Below are positions 1-9,226 of a stretch of DNA of 64,000 nt, piece by piece. The notes under the pieces are model-generated. The model searched no databases, was not told the origin of the DNA, and worked only from the letters and a program-made list of their open reading frames with translations. The translations under genes were made by a program, and so were the position numbers. Positions within the stretch are counted from its first letter, which is position 1. The number at the start of each line of letters is the position of its first letter. The DNA comes from Planctomycetota bacterium (lineage in GTDB: Bacteria; Planctomycetota; Phycisphaerae; UBA1845), in NCBI GenBank assembly GCA_024280855.1, contig JAJRPG010000023.1:1-64000 (forward strand). The letters are read 5' to 3'.

Positions 1-524
1 AAAAGAATTCTGTTTTTGGCGGTCCCACGAGGATACGCCGTCCAATGAATTCTGCAGGAGAACTCTCTTTCATGGAATCAGGTCCTTCTTTCTGGACCTG
101 GGGGAGTCGATGATTAACCCACAGTACCATTGTCCTCGCGCGTTTACGAATAATTTAATCCTCATTCCTGACGTAGCCAGCCAGCATTTTGCGCCCCCTG
201 ATCTCTCTAGCAAACAGTTTCGATAGATCACCGGCGTTGTTCTTTATATGGAGCAACGATTTTTTGTGTCACGCAAATCAAAGTATGAACTCGGGAAGAA
301 GTCAGCTTCCCGCGCGACAGGAAAATTCAGTGCGCCTTAGATGTGCGGACCTTACCCCCAGGCTTTGTTCTGAACGGGGTCGCTCGCTCTTTGACAATTA
401 AATAGTAGCCCGGGTTGATAGCTTTCGGAGGCATCTAATCAGGACGCGCCTCTTTCAGCCCCACCCCTCTTACAGAACCGCGCCCGTCAGGAAGCGGCCC
501 CTTGTTAGTTGGTAGAGTCGAAAT
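1..524. other. No gene recognised at window start
   Basis: I see no convincing gene here. The only open frame of any length, at 189-401 on the plus strand, encodes a low-complexity Arg/Ser-rich 70-residue product. It lacks a ribosome binding site and resembles nothing I know. The segment lies downstream of the LVIVD-repeat gene, which ends at 525 on the minus strand, so it may hold that gene's 3' end region. I did not see a clear terminator. Confidence 0.5.
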
Positions 525-2621
525 CTACTGGCAACCGAAGGCCGCTTGGAAAATGGCGAAGTCGGCTTCATCCACGTCTCCGTCCAGGTTGAAATCAGTG
601 ACTTCACATTCGACTGATATGGGCTGATCCGGTGCATCGAAGCAATCAGAGAAGATGGCGAAATCGTCCAGTTCGCTCAAGCTGTCACCGTTTAAGTCCC
701 TGACGCCACCACCTAGATCGAGGATGCCGAGTCCAAATGTTCGATCCAACAGGTACGCCGTTGCGCCTGATACCGCGACGTCGAACGATGTGTCCGGTGT
801 GTCGTATGTGCCAAGTGAAAAGGGCGATGTCAAGTTGCTCACGTCGAGGATTTGCAGGCCCCAAGCGCCGTCTGCGACGTACGCAGTGGTTCCTTGCAGC
901 GTGACATTGTGGGCGAATCCCCGTGTGTCGAATGATCCGAGCAGACTGATCGAAGCAGGATTACGCACGTCGAGAATTTGTAGCCCCGAACCGCCGTCGG
1001 CTACATATGCCACATTGTTCGATACGATGACATTCGTCGCTGCGCCAGGTGTGTCGTATGTGCCGAGCAGGACGCCATTTCTTGGATCACTGACATCGAT
1101 AATCTGCAGTCCGGAAAAGTTGTCCGCAATATACGCCGTGGTTCCGACCATCGTTATGCCACGGGCAGACCCCGGCGTATTGTAGGTGCCGCTTAAAGAG
1201 GGAGAAAAGGAATTACTCACATCTATAATTTGCAATCCAGGACCGCCATTGGCTATATATGCGGTGGTTCCGACTAAGGCGACGTCAAATGCCGCGCCCG
1301 GGGTGTTATATGTGGATAGTAAACTGGGTGCTGCCGAGTTTCTGACATCGATGATCTGTAGCCCGGCTGTTCGGTCTGCGATATACGCAATTTTATTCAC
1401 CACCGAAACGCTTGATGCAAGGAACGTATCAAGCGTACCAAGTAACGTCGGCGATGTGGCATCACTAACATCGATGATATGCAAGCCGGAAGCGCCGTCA
1501 GCCATGTATGCTGTCGTATCGATTACCTTTACATGACGGGCTGAGCCAGGCGAATCGACAAAGCCGCGCAAAGTTGGCGACAGCAAGCCCGAATCAAAGA
1601 TTTTAAGCTTGGAAACAGGGCTGCCGACGTAAACGTTGCGACCGGATACAGCCAATGTTTTAGCGTCTAGCGCATCGAACGAGCTATACAAGGTCGGAGA
1701 CGTTGGGTCGCTCACGTCTACGATTTGCAGCCCTAGCTGGTTGGTTGCCAAAAAAGCATAAGTTCCGACGATTGCGACATCCTGTACCAGATTTGCCGGA
1801 ACGTACAATCCCAAAATCGTAGGCAGTGCAGGGTTGCTCACATCAACAATTTCAAGTCCGACGTTAAGGCGGGCAATGTAAGCCGTTGTCCCCGCCACGG
1901 CAACGCCTAATGCGCTGCCGTTACCGAGCGCGCCCAAGGGGCTAGGTGCGGTGGGATCGCTAACATTGATAGTCTCGAACCAGAAGCCTAGTCCGGACAC
2001 GGATATGTATGCTGTTGTCCCAACCACGGAGATACCATTTACAATGCCTGTCGGGATGTAAGAACCGAGGAAAGTCGGCACGGTGAGGTCGCTTACATCG
2101 ATGATTTGCAGCCCGCCATGTGCATCTGCTACATATGCATTGGTGCCAACGACGGCAACCTTCAAAGCTTGATCCGGCGTGTCATATGCGCCAAGAAAGA
2201 CAGGCGAAGCCGGGTCGCTCACATCAAAGATTTGTAGCCCATCTGAATCTACTGCCAGGTACGCGATGTCACCTACTATTGCCACGCCTCTGACACCGGC
2301 AGGTGTGTCGATTAATCCCAGAAGTATGGTAGACGACGGGACGCTCACATCAAGGATTTTCAGGCCGAGTTGCGCGTCGGCTACATAGGCTGTCGTGCCC
2401 ACCACCACTACATCCTGCGGGGTAGCCAGCAAATCGTATCCGCCAATTAAGAGTGGTGATAAACATGGCTGAGCATAAGCCCGAGTAGGTGTGCCGATAG
2501 CAGTTCCCAGGATCAAGATCGCTACCATCGCTGCAAAATGCTTGGCACTAGCGAGATAGTTGAAGTCAATTTTTTCGTTCGATTCGTCGTTGTCGTTAGT
2601 GTGTTGCTTTGTCTGAATCAT
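525..2621 (-). CDS. Secreted LVIVD-repeat protein with dockerin-like C-terminus
   Basis: The 698-residue product has a long N-terminal region with a hydrophobic export segment at about residues 30-50 ending in a likely AYA cleavage motif. About 14 repeats of roughly 42 residues follow (about 55-635). Each carries an LQIIDVSDP-like strand and an AYVADG-like strand, the pattern of LVIVD repeats (PF08309), which are thought to form a beta-propeller. The last 60 residues hold two calcium-loop motifs, DLNGDSLSELDDF and DFNLDGDVDEADF, as in type I dockerins. An AAGGA ribosome binding site precedes the ATG. The protein probably acts outside the cytoplasm as a surface or secreted binding protein. No catalytic residues are visible and its ligand is unknown. 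No cohesin gene is present in the window, so the dockerin-like pair may serve anchoring or sorting rather than a cellulosome. Confidence 0.85.
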   Translation of the reverse strand: MIQTKQHTNDNDESNEKIDFNYLASAKHFAAMVAILILGTAIGTPTRAYAQPCLSPLLIGGYDLLATPQDVVVVGTTAYVADAQLGLKILDVSVPSSTILLGLIDTPAGVRGVAIVGDIAYLAVDSDGLQIFDVSDPASPVFLGAYDTPDQALKVAVVGTNAYVADAHGGLQIIDVSDLTVPTFLGSYIPTGIVNGISVVGTTAYISVSGLGFWFETINVSDPTAPSPLGALGNGSALGVAVAGTTAYIARLNVGLEIVDVSNPALPTILGLYVPANLVQDVAIVGTYAFLATNQLGLQIVDVSDPTSPTLYSSFDALDAKTLAVSGRNVYVGSPVSKLKIFDSGLLSPTLRGFVDSPGSARHVKVIDTTAYMADGASGLHIIDVSDATSPTLLGTLDTFLASSVSVVNKIAYIADRTAGLQIIDVRNSAAPSLLSTYNTPGAAFDVALVGTTAYIANGGPGLQIIDVSNSFSPSLSGTYNTPGSARGITMVGTTAYIADNFSGLQIIDVSDPRNGVLLGTYDTPGAATNVIVSNNVAYVADGGSGLQILDVRNPASISLLGSFDTRGFAHNVTLQGTTAYVADGAWGLQILDVSNLTSPFSLGTYDTPDTSFDVAVSGATAYLLDRTFGLGILDLGGGVRDLNGDSLSELDDFAIFSDCFDAPDQPISVECEVTDFNLDGDVDEADFAIFQAAFGCQ

Positions 2622-3107
2622 ACTAAATCCTTCATTCCCATCATTTTTTTGTCACGTTAAGGCTATTTATACGGTTGAGGATCTCGTAGCCTAAGCGTCA
2701 CCACCTCTATTCTATTTTGCGAATAGAGAGAGGACTGTCGCCCAAGAGACCGATGCGTCTTCGTCAAGCGCGAGTTTGATCAAACGCTCGACCTCGAAAT
2801 TTTGTATTAATCAGTCACGATCAAACGACGTTATTGACGCAAGAAACCCCGTGTGCCCATTGTACTCAAAAGGTGTTCCTGGTTCAACTAATAAGGCGGT
2901 TTCCCCGCGTTTCTCTCATAGCATGCCGTAACGCATAGTTTTATTGGAACCTCCGCCATGAGCTATCACGTTCGCCGCTAACGCCTGGAGAAGTTCTTAA
3001 TGCCGTCAAACTGAATTTACATTTCACGTCCCCGGGCTTCCCGCTATCAGATGATCCCTCATCATCCACAATTGACGGCCAGTCATGCGTTTGGTATATG
3101 TTAGGTC
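2622..3107. other. Divergent intergenic region, no gene
   Basis: This 486-base gap separates the LVIVD gene (minus) from the Y-family polymerase gene (plus) and should carry both promoters. Apart from the polymerase promoter candidate at 3072-3100, I see no coding frame, RNA gene or repeat family member in it. Confidence 0.5.
3072..3100 (+). promoter_or_regulatory. Sigma70-type promoter candidate for the Y-family polymerase
   Basis: TTGACG (3072-3077) and TATATG (3095-3100) are separated by exactly 17 bases, close to the sigma70 -35/-10 consensus. The -10 box ends only 7 bases before the ATG at 3108. Transcription would therefore start at or next to the start codon, giving a leaderless or nearly leaderless mRNA. 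There is no good Shine-Dalgarno sequence, which agrees with this reading. I could not recognise a LexA-type operator. Confidence 0.5.
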
Positions 3108-4334
3108 ATGGATGGCGGAGGAAAACATTTATCCACGCTGTTTCTCGATATGAACGCTTACTTTGCTTCTGTCGAGCAGCAGGAGGAGCCGAGATTTCGC
3201 GGGCGACCTACAGCCGTGGTTCCTACGATCACCGACAATACCTGTTGCATCGCGGTGAGTTACGAGGCTCGGCCATACGGTATTCGCACTGGGACGTCGG
3301 TTCGTGAAGCGAAGCAGCGATGCCCCAAGCTTTGCATCGCACTAGCCCGGCCAGAGCTTTATGTGCAGTATCATCATCGAATTGTGGAGACGGTGGAAAA
3401 TTGTCTACACATTCACGGCGTTCATTCGGTGGACGAAATGTCGTGTCGCCTGATGAGCAACGAGCGAGGCGTTGACACAGCTGTGAACATTGCGAAAAAA
3501 ATAAAAGCCTCCGTCCGTCGTGAGATTGGCGCTTTCGTGCGTTGTTCGATCGGTCTCGCATCGAATCGCTTTCTGGCAAAGGTGGCTAGCAACATGCAAA
3601 AGCCCAACGGTTTGGTCGTGTTAGAGCCTCATGAATTGCCAGGGCGTTTATACGAGCTAGTGCTGGACGATCTGCCCGGCATTGGCCGAAGCATGCTCCG
3701 GCGTTTGCAGCGCGAGGGTATTGAGTCGATGCGACAACTATGTGCGCTGAGTGCCGAAGATATGTCACGCATATGGCACAGCGTGGAAGGCGAACGGTTC
3801 TGGTACTTCCTGCATGGCTATGATTTAGCGGATATTCCTACGCACCGAAGAACGGTGGGACACTCGCATGTCCTGCCGCCCAAGTGGCGCACGCGAGAAG
3901 GAGCTTACGCCGTGTTGATCCGTTTGATCCACAAAGCCGCGACCCGCCTGCGCGATCTAGGCTATTGGACGGGAAAGCTTTCTCTTTATGTCGAGGTGCT
4001 GCCGCATACGAAATGGCGCGAGTGGATTCGCTTGGGCTTATGTCAGGATACACTGAGTATTTTGGAGGCTTTTTACAAAATTTGGCCAGCCTGTCCGCAG
4101 GGTAAGCCCTTTTGTGTCGGCATGAGGCTGAGCGATTTGGTCTGCGAATCGTCCACCACTCAGCCGTTGTTTCTCGGCGAGCGCAACCGCGTGACGCTTT
4201 CGCATACCATGGACCGCATCAACACGATCTTTGGCCGACATAGCGTGTACTTTGGTGGCATGTTCGGTGCCCAGTCTACGGCACCGACGAGAATATCATT
4301 TACCAGCATCCCGGATTTCAATCAGCAGGTGTAA
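3108..4334 (+). CDS. dinB: Y-family translesion DNA polymerase (DinB/Pol IV-like)
   Basis: The 408-residue product is a Y-family DNA polymerase, which copies past damaged template bases with low fidelity. The first metal-binding site is the LDMNAYFASVEQ motif with Asp14. The second is SVDE with Asp109 and Glu110, so the catalytic acidic residues are intact. The finger motif SYEARPYGIR follows at about residues 51-60, and a helix-hairpin-helix segment (LDDLPGIGRSM) lies near 182-193 in the thumb. The little-finger domain fills the C-terminal part and is divergent. I see no obvious beta-clamp-binding peptide at the C-terminus. The gene stands alone and ends 3 bases from the convergent TPR gene. 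It could belong to a DinB-like subgroup rather than strict Pol IV, so the symbol is tentative. Confidence 0.85.
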   Translation: MDGGGKHLSTLFLDMNAYFASVEQQEEPRFRGRPTAVVPTITDNTCCIAVSYEARPYGIRTGTSVREAKQRCPKLCIALARPELYVQYHHRIVETVENCLHIHGVHSVDEMSCRLMSNERGVDTAVNIAKKIKASVRREIGAFVRCSIGLASNRFLAKVASNMQKPNGLVVLEPHELPGRLYELVLDDLPGIGRSMLRRLQREGIESMRQLCALSAEDMSRIWHSVEGERFWYFLHGYDLADIPTHRRTVGHSHVLPPKWRTREGAYAVLIRLIHKAATRLRDLGYWTGKLSLYVEVLPHTKWREWIRLGLCQDTLSILEAFYKIWPACPQGKPFCVGMRLSDLVCESSTTQPLFLGERNRVTLSHTMDRINTIFGRHSVYFGGMFGAQSTAPTRISFTSIPDFNQQV

Positions 4335-4337
4335 AGG

Positions 4338-5291
4338 CTATTTTCGTCGAACGTATATGCCATCGAAGTAGGTGTACCAAGTTTTGCCGTTGTCTTTTGT
4401 GTGTTTAATAAAGTGATGTAAGCGTCCGTCTGGCAGCGGCGTTAATCTGACATCGGCTAATTCCTTTTTGCCATTTGGGGAAATGCTTTCGCCCGTGAAG
4501 TGCATCGCGCCATCTTCGACGCGCCCAACGTAGCGAACGATTCCGCCATCTGCCGACACCCAGTTTTGTTTCCATAGGCCATCGGTCGGGTCGAAGTAGT
4601 TAATACTTTTTCCAGTTCCGCCAGTAACAGAGGTCCAGTTTTCCATAAGGAGAAAACCATTAAGTTGTCGCTCGATGAGATTGTGGCCAACCTTTTTCCC
4701 GTTCTTGTTGTAAACATCCCAATCGCCGATCCAGAAATCAAATTGGCCATAGCCCGGCGGTCGAGAGATATTTTTAGCATTTTTTCGTAGCTTGGACAAT
4801 ATATCCTGAAAGGCTTGGGACTCTCGAACGTAAGAAAAATCGGAGTCGCGATCTAGCTGACTTGCATTATTGTAGCCCGAAGCGACAGCCTCTTGTAGCG
4901 CCGACATCGCTAAGGCCGCGTCCTTTTTAAGCGAAAAAGCGCAGGCAAGATTATACAGAGACAGGACACGCTGTTGCGGAAACTGTGCCGCATGACGATG
5001 GGCAATAATGGCTTTGTTGAGTTGCCGATCAGCGTGATAACTATAACCCTGACGAAACCATGCCCGCCCGTTTTTGGGATTCGCCTGCGTGATTTCATCG
5101 TAAGCTGTTGCGGCTAAAGCCCATTGCTGCTTAGCGAATAATTCGTCCGCCTGCTGAATGAGCTTGTATTCGGCATCAGGCATTTCATCCGCCAGCAATG
5201 TCGATGGCGCAAGGAAGGAAACCGCAGAAACCAAGATGAGCGTAATCGCCAAACGAGATAGATTAACTTGAGATAGTATGGGCACGATCAT
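4338..5291 (-). CDS. Exported TPR protein with DUF1579-like lipocalin-type domain
   Basis: The 317-residue product begins with a signal peptide or membrane anchor (hydrophobic about 12-34, ending LLADE). A tetratricopeptide-like helical region spans about residues 38-160. From 186 onward the FWIGDWDV motif opens a beta-rich domain resembling DUF1579 and related lipocalin-like domains. These often begin FWIGxWxV and may bind small hydrophobic molecules. No catalytic residues are apparent. The gene is convergent with the Y-family polymerase and apparently monocistronic. The exact ligand and role are unknown. The TPR part suggests a protein-protein contact in the periplasm. Confidence 0.7.
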   Translation of the reverse strand: MIVPILSQVNLSRLAITLILVSAVSFLAPSTLLADEMPDAEYKLIQQADELFAKQQWALAATAYDEITQANPKNGRAWFRQGYSYHADRQLNKAIIAHRHAAQFPQQRVLSLYNLACAFSLKKDAALAMSALQEAVASGYNNASQLDRDSDFSYVRESQAFQDILSKLRKNAKNISRPPGYGQFDFWIGDWDVYNKNGKKVGHNLIERQLNGFLLMENWTSVTGGTGKSINYFDPTDGLWKQNWVSADGGIVRYVGRVEDGAMHFTGESISPNGKKELADVRLTPLPDGRLHHFIKHTKDNGKTWYTYFDGIYVRRK

Positions 5292-5458
5292 TTGTTCCTT
5301 TAATAGCCGTCGAAATTTCCTTAGCCGATTCTAATGATGAAAATCATACGTCATAGGCGTGACATCTGCTACAACCATTATAAATCCTGATCTATTCCAA
5401 AAGAAATAAAATGTCTCGCAAGCGATGGTCGCTGCTTAATGGATGCAGTAAGGCTCGG

Positions 5459-6340
5459 CTAATCGTCGTTCGGGAGCGTACGCCTTAGAAAAAGGCATAT
5501 GATGAAGAGTAAAGCAGTAGGGATAAGTAAGAAAATATACCCAACGATCGGATACACATAGCCTACGATTGCATGAAAGAAACCAAGCGCGGCAACGATG
5601 GACATCAACACTTTAGTCTGGCCACTTAACGATTTTCGGTAAAACAGGAGTATCGCGAATAATGTCCATGCCGGACCAAGAATGAAGCCAATATAAAATG
5701 TATACCACAATATTGAAATCATTGTTTGTATTGGTGTTTCGATGAGATATTCACCAACGTAGTTTTGGGAGAATAAGAAAGTAAGTAACGTAATGGTGCA
5801 CACATAAAACAAGGAATTTACGATTCCAAGGCCAACGAAGAGTATCACAATCGTTTCTATTTTGACGAGTTTGCGAACCCGTGAACTTATAGGTTTACAT
5901 TGGCTACTTGTTGAGCACTCAGGGCAACGCGGCATCGTTAAACCTGTCAGGTCATAGCCACACACAGTACACAAGCCTTGGAGTTGTCGTTGCAAGGTAG
6001 CTCGTTGTCGCAAACGGTATCGAGTTAGGACGATGCTTGGGTAGCAAGCACAAAGAGCGAAAACAAACCAAAACGGACACCACCCCCGTATCCATCCTCG
6101 GTCAAGCGTATAGCCAAACCAACGGTAGTTCTTAAACAGCCTTGGTGCGGTACGATTATTTAGTACGCCTGAAACTTTAACGACTACATCACATCTGTAG
6201 CCGCCATAAGAGACATTGACATTACCCAGTCGTATATTGAGATAGTCGCCAGTACCATGCCAAGCTGTAGACCACACCCTCGTGACAATCATCCCAAGGC
6301 ATACAAGGCAAAGAATACTGATAAGGATTTTTCGTGCCAT
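5459..6340 (-). CDS. Multi-pass membrane protein with CxxCGYDL zinc ribbon
   Basis: The 293-residue protein has an N-terminal hydrophobic segment (about 5-22), another near 88-105, and a C-terminal block of several transmembrane helices (about 160-285). Between them lies a four-cysteine ribbon, C124-x2-C127 with GYDLTGL and C139-x2-C142 in PRCPEC. This motif is frequent in otherwise unrelated planctomycete membrane proteins and presumably binds zinc on the cytoplasmic side. The extracytoplasmic loop after the first helix is variable. I do not recognise a function. The gene is bounded by short intergenic spaces and shows no operon link to its neighbours. Confidence 0.7.
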   Translation of the reverse strand: MARKILISILCLVCLGMIVTRVWSTAWHGTGDYLNIRLGNVNVSYGGYRCDVVVKVSGVLNNRTAPRLFKNYRWFGYTLDRGWIRGWCPFWFVFALCACYPSIVLTRYRLRQRATLQRQLQGLCTVCGYDLTGLTMPRCPECSTSSQCKPISSRVRKLVKIETIVILFVGLGIVNSLFYVCTITLLTFLFSQNYVGEYLIETPIQTMISILWYTFYIGFILGPAWTLFAILLFYRKSLSGQTKVLMSIVAALGFFHAIVGYVYPIVGYIFLLIPTALLFIICLFLRRTLPNDD

Positions 6341-6449
6341 TAGTTTCGTGCCATTGTGACGAGAAGCTGTCCTACCGAATAGTACGCCTGTGAAAACTCT
6401 TTGTCACTAGCTGGTTTGATAATGCTCTTAGAGGTCGTTAGAGAAACAA

Positions 6450-8003
6450 TCAAACCATATGAGATGGCTTATCGATAATTTCATCGACGTGTTGCTGGGT
6501 GGATTGTTCGCCGTCGAAGCTGAAGAGTATGTGGTCTTCGTCGATGCGGGCGTGGAGGTGGACAGGGCGTTTCCAGATGCGATGAAGTTCTTTTAACGTG
6601 GCGACCGCGTATTTTATTTCCAGGTCCGCTCCGGTATGACGATGGCCTAGATACAGTTCGCCGCGATTGCGGTAGTTGCCGTCCAGCACATATAAAAATG
6701 GCTGCGCGTGATTGGTTAGCATGAAGAGCATTTGGCGTTTGATGGTAGCGAAATCTCGATTGACAACAACCATGCGGCCGGTCTGCGGGTCTTGCCGATA
6801 GTGGTAGAGTTTTTGCTGATCGACGAACTCCGGTGTGAGGTATTCATCGAGAAAATTTACGTCGTTGTATAAGGCTCGAACTTCAAAAATCTTTTTTCGT
6901 CCGGGCGAATCCTGGCCTACGACGCGATGCTTTGGGGCTTTATCTTTTCCCCAGTTTCGTCGGGCTTCCATGTCCTCGCACGCATCGAACTCTGGCCCAT
7001 AACGACCGGTGTTCCAGCGATATTCAATATCGCGAAGCAATTCGATGCCTAACTTGTACGGATTAAGTTGGCCTGGCGACGTGGCTAACGTGCCGGAATG
7101 GTGATCGCAATAATCGATCAGCTCATCAGCTTGTAGGATGTATTTGGTCATCATCGTGGAGTGCCAATAGCTCGCCCATCCTTCGTTCATGATCTTGGTT
7201 TGACCCTGCGGCGCGAAGTAATAAGCTTCCTCGCGGATCATGGCTAAGACGTCTGCTTCCCAATCCTCTAGCGGAGCGTTGTGGAGTAAAAAAAGTAGAA
7301 TGTCGCGCACCGGGGAAGATGGAAATGATACTCGCGCCTTAGTTTGTCGATCCTGAATCTCCTCGCGTTCACTACGAAGTTGATCTGGCGGGTTAATATA
7401 TCGATCCATGTAACTCTTAGCCGGGTATCGCGTCGGGGCTGATGGGTCTTTGGAGATCGCTTGTCCTGGGGGGGCTTCCTCGTGGTCGCGGCGCATGAAT
7501 ACCGAGTGCGGGTCGATGAGATTTTCTAGTGACAGCACGGTGTCAATATATCGTTCGACACGTTCCATTCCGTGCCTTTCCGAGAATCGTCGAATGCGCG
7601 TGGCATGGTTAGCCATCTCGTCCATCATGCGGCGGTTGGTCTGAGAAAACCAATAATTATTCTTGAAAAAATCGCAATGGCCATAAACGTGGGCGATGAC
7701 GGTTTTGTGATCTACCGGCAAATTGTCGTTGAGCAGGTAGGCGTAACAAGGGTTGTTGTTGATAACCATTTCATAGATTTTGCCTAGCCCGTATTTATGC
7801 TGCTTGCGAAGTTTCTCGAAGCTCATGCCGAATCTCCAATGCGGATATCGCTTGGGGAAGCCGCCGTAGGCTGCAAATTCAGACATTTGCTCGGCTGTGA
7901 GCATTTCAAAAATGGTGGGGTAAAAATCAAGCCCTTCACGGCGCGCATGCTCCGCGATGATCTCTACCTGCTCGGCTATGGCTTTGGTAAGTGGTTGGTT
8001 CAT
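6450..8003 (-). CDS. spoVR: SpoVR family protein
   Basis: The 517-residue product matches the SpoVR/YcgB family in length and overall sequence. This includes the N-terminal FYPTIFEMLTAEQMSE region, repeated HVYGHCDFF and NEGWASYWH histidine-rich motifs, and a C-terminal YLGHRHTGADLE motif. SpoVR proteins are cytoplasmic. In Bacillus they affect spore cortex formation, while in non-sporulating bacteria they accompany PrkA and YeaH in a stationary-phase or stress operon. The HVYGHCDFF and EGWASYWH motifs look like metal ligands, but no enzymatic activity is firmly established for the family. Here it is the last gene of prkA-yeaH-spoVR, 58 bases after yeaH. Confidence 0.93.
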   Translation of the reverse strand: MNQPLTKAIAEQVEIIAEHARREGLDFYPTIFEMLTAEQMSEFAAYGGFPKRYPHWRFGMSFEKLRKQHKYGLGKIYEMVINNNPCYAYLLNDNLPVDHKTVIAHVYGHCDFFKNNYWFSQTNRRMMDEMANHATRIRRFSERHGMERVERYIDTVLSLENLIDPHSVFMRRDHEEAPPGQAISKDPSAPTRYPAKSYMDRYINPPDQLRSEREEIQDRQTKARVSFPSSPVRDILLFLLHNAPLEDWEADVLAMIREEAYYFAPQGQTKIMNEGWASYWHSTMMTKYILQADELIDYCDHHSGTLATSPGQLNPYKLGIELLRDIEYRWNTGRYGPEFDACEDMEARRNWGKDKAPKHRVVGQDSPGRKKIFEVRALYNDVNFLDEYLTPEFVDQQKLYHYRQDPQTGRMVVVNRDFATIKRQMLFMLTNHAQPFLYVLDGNYRNRGELYLGHRHTGADLEIKYAVATLKELHRIWKRPVHLHARIDEDHILFSFDGEQSTQQHVDEIIDKPSHMV

Positions 8004-8061
8004 CCCTACTTCTTTTCGTTTACGCCTCGCATTAGTAACTGTTGCACTTCACAAATACTGA

Positions 8062-9159
8062 CTATCGTCCGGGGGTGAAGAAGGTCTTCAAGCTATCGTA
8101 GATGTCGTCTTTCGTATTAACCCGCGAAGTAATCACCGCTTCCTCTTTGTCCATGAGTTCGTGAAGGACGTTAATAAAATTTCCGCTACCATAAGCACTC
8201 GCCACCTGGCAATAGCCGAACATGTTCAAGGATGGGATGAGCTGGTCAGTCAATAGCGAGCAACATTCCCGGCTATCGGATTCGCTGCTGTTGTCGCCGT
8301 CGGAAAAATGGAACAGGTAAATGTTCCACTCGCTAGGCGAATAATTTCGTGTGATGACATCGTGAGCGAGTTTATAAGCGCTGCTAATGCGCGTTCCGCC
8401 ATCTTCGCGGATGTGGAAAAACGTTTCCCGATCGACCTCGCCGGCGCGTACGTCGTGAACAATGTAGCGGCTTTCAATGCCCTGATAATTTCTCCGTAGC
8501 CAAGCGTCGATCCAAAACGCTTCGAGCCTGACCAATTCTTTTTGTTCGTCACCCATAGAGCCAGACACGTCCATCATGTAAATGATGACGGCGTTGGACT
8601 GCGGGCTAAGTACGGTTTTCCAGCTTCGATAAATTTTGTCGCATCGCTCGAACGTTATTTTTGGTCGGTCCGGGTTGTATAAGCCGGACATGATTTGTCG
8701 GCGAAGTGCCCGACGGAAGGTGCGTTTGAAGTGGCGCAGGGATTCCGGGCCTGTTTGTCGAATGCCTGTGTAGCGGTCGCGTTCGCTGGTGATGTTATGC
8801 TTTCCCTTTGGCTGGATACGGGGCAGTTGCAGGTCTTCGCCGAGGATATCAGCTAATTCGTCAAGGCTGATATCCACTTCGAGAATGTGCCGGCCTTCCT
8901 GGTCGCCGCCTGGGCCTTGTTCGCCGGGTTGACCGACCGTGTCGCCGGGCTGGCCATCACCTTTACCGACGCCGCCGTCGTCATTGTCGCCGTAACGAAA
9001 ATAGGGCGATTCGATGCCGTGTACGGGGATGCTGATAAACTTTTTCCCTTCGCGCCCGATGAGTTCGTCGCGGGAGAGAAACTTGCGCAAGTCTTCACGG
9101 ATTTTACCCTTGACGATTTTGCGGAAGCGTTGATGGTCATTGTTGATTGGCAATACCAT
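8062..9159 (-). CDS. yeaH: YeaH/DUF444 family VWA-domain protein
   Basis: The 365-residue protein belongs to the DUF444 (YeaH/YhbH) family. Its C-terminal half is a von Willebrand A-like domain with the MIDAS motif DVSGSMGD (Asp197, Ser199, Ser201). The N-terminal part is basic and carries a Gly/Asp-rich linker at about 57-88. Family members are co-transcribed with PrkA kinase and SpoVR and probably act as a metal-dependent adaptor or scaffold of that system. The biochemical role is not settled. The gene lies 67 bases downstream of prkA and 58 bases upstream of spoVR, consistent with one transcript. Confidence 0.92.
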   Translation of the reverse strand: MVLPINNDHQRFRKIVKGKIREDLRKFLSRDELIGREGKKFISIPVHGIESPYFRYGDNDDGGVGKGDGQPGDTVGQPGEQGPGGDQEGRHILEVDISLDELADILGEDLQLPRIQPKGKHNITSERDRYTGIRQTGPESLRHFKRTFRRALRRQIMSGLYNPDRPKITFERCDKIYRSWKTVLSPQSNAVIIYMMDVSGSMGDEQKELVRLEAFWIDAWLRRNYQGIESRYIVHDVRAGEVDRETFFHIREDGGTRISSAYKLAHDVITRNYSPSEWNIYLFHFSDGDNSSESDSRECCSLLTDQLIPSLNMFGYCQVASAYGSGNFINVLHELMDKEEAVITSRVNTKDDIYDSLKTFFTPGR

Positions 9160-9226
9160 AGTTATCGCATCACGGTTCGGTGTTAGCTTTACTCGTTTTA
9201 CACAAACACATGCATGTGTGTCATGG

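Noticed and set aside
189-401. Open frame of 70 codons near the window start
   Set aside because: Low-complexity Arg/Ser-rich product, no ribosome site and no recognisable family.
655-1536. Two long open frames opposite the LVIVD repeats
   Set aside because: They are antisense shadows of a regular repeat and have no independent coding signal.
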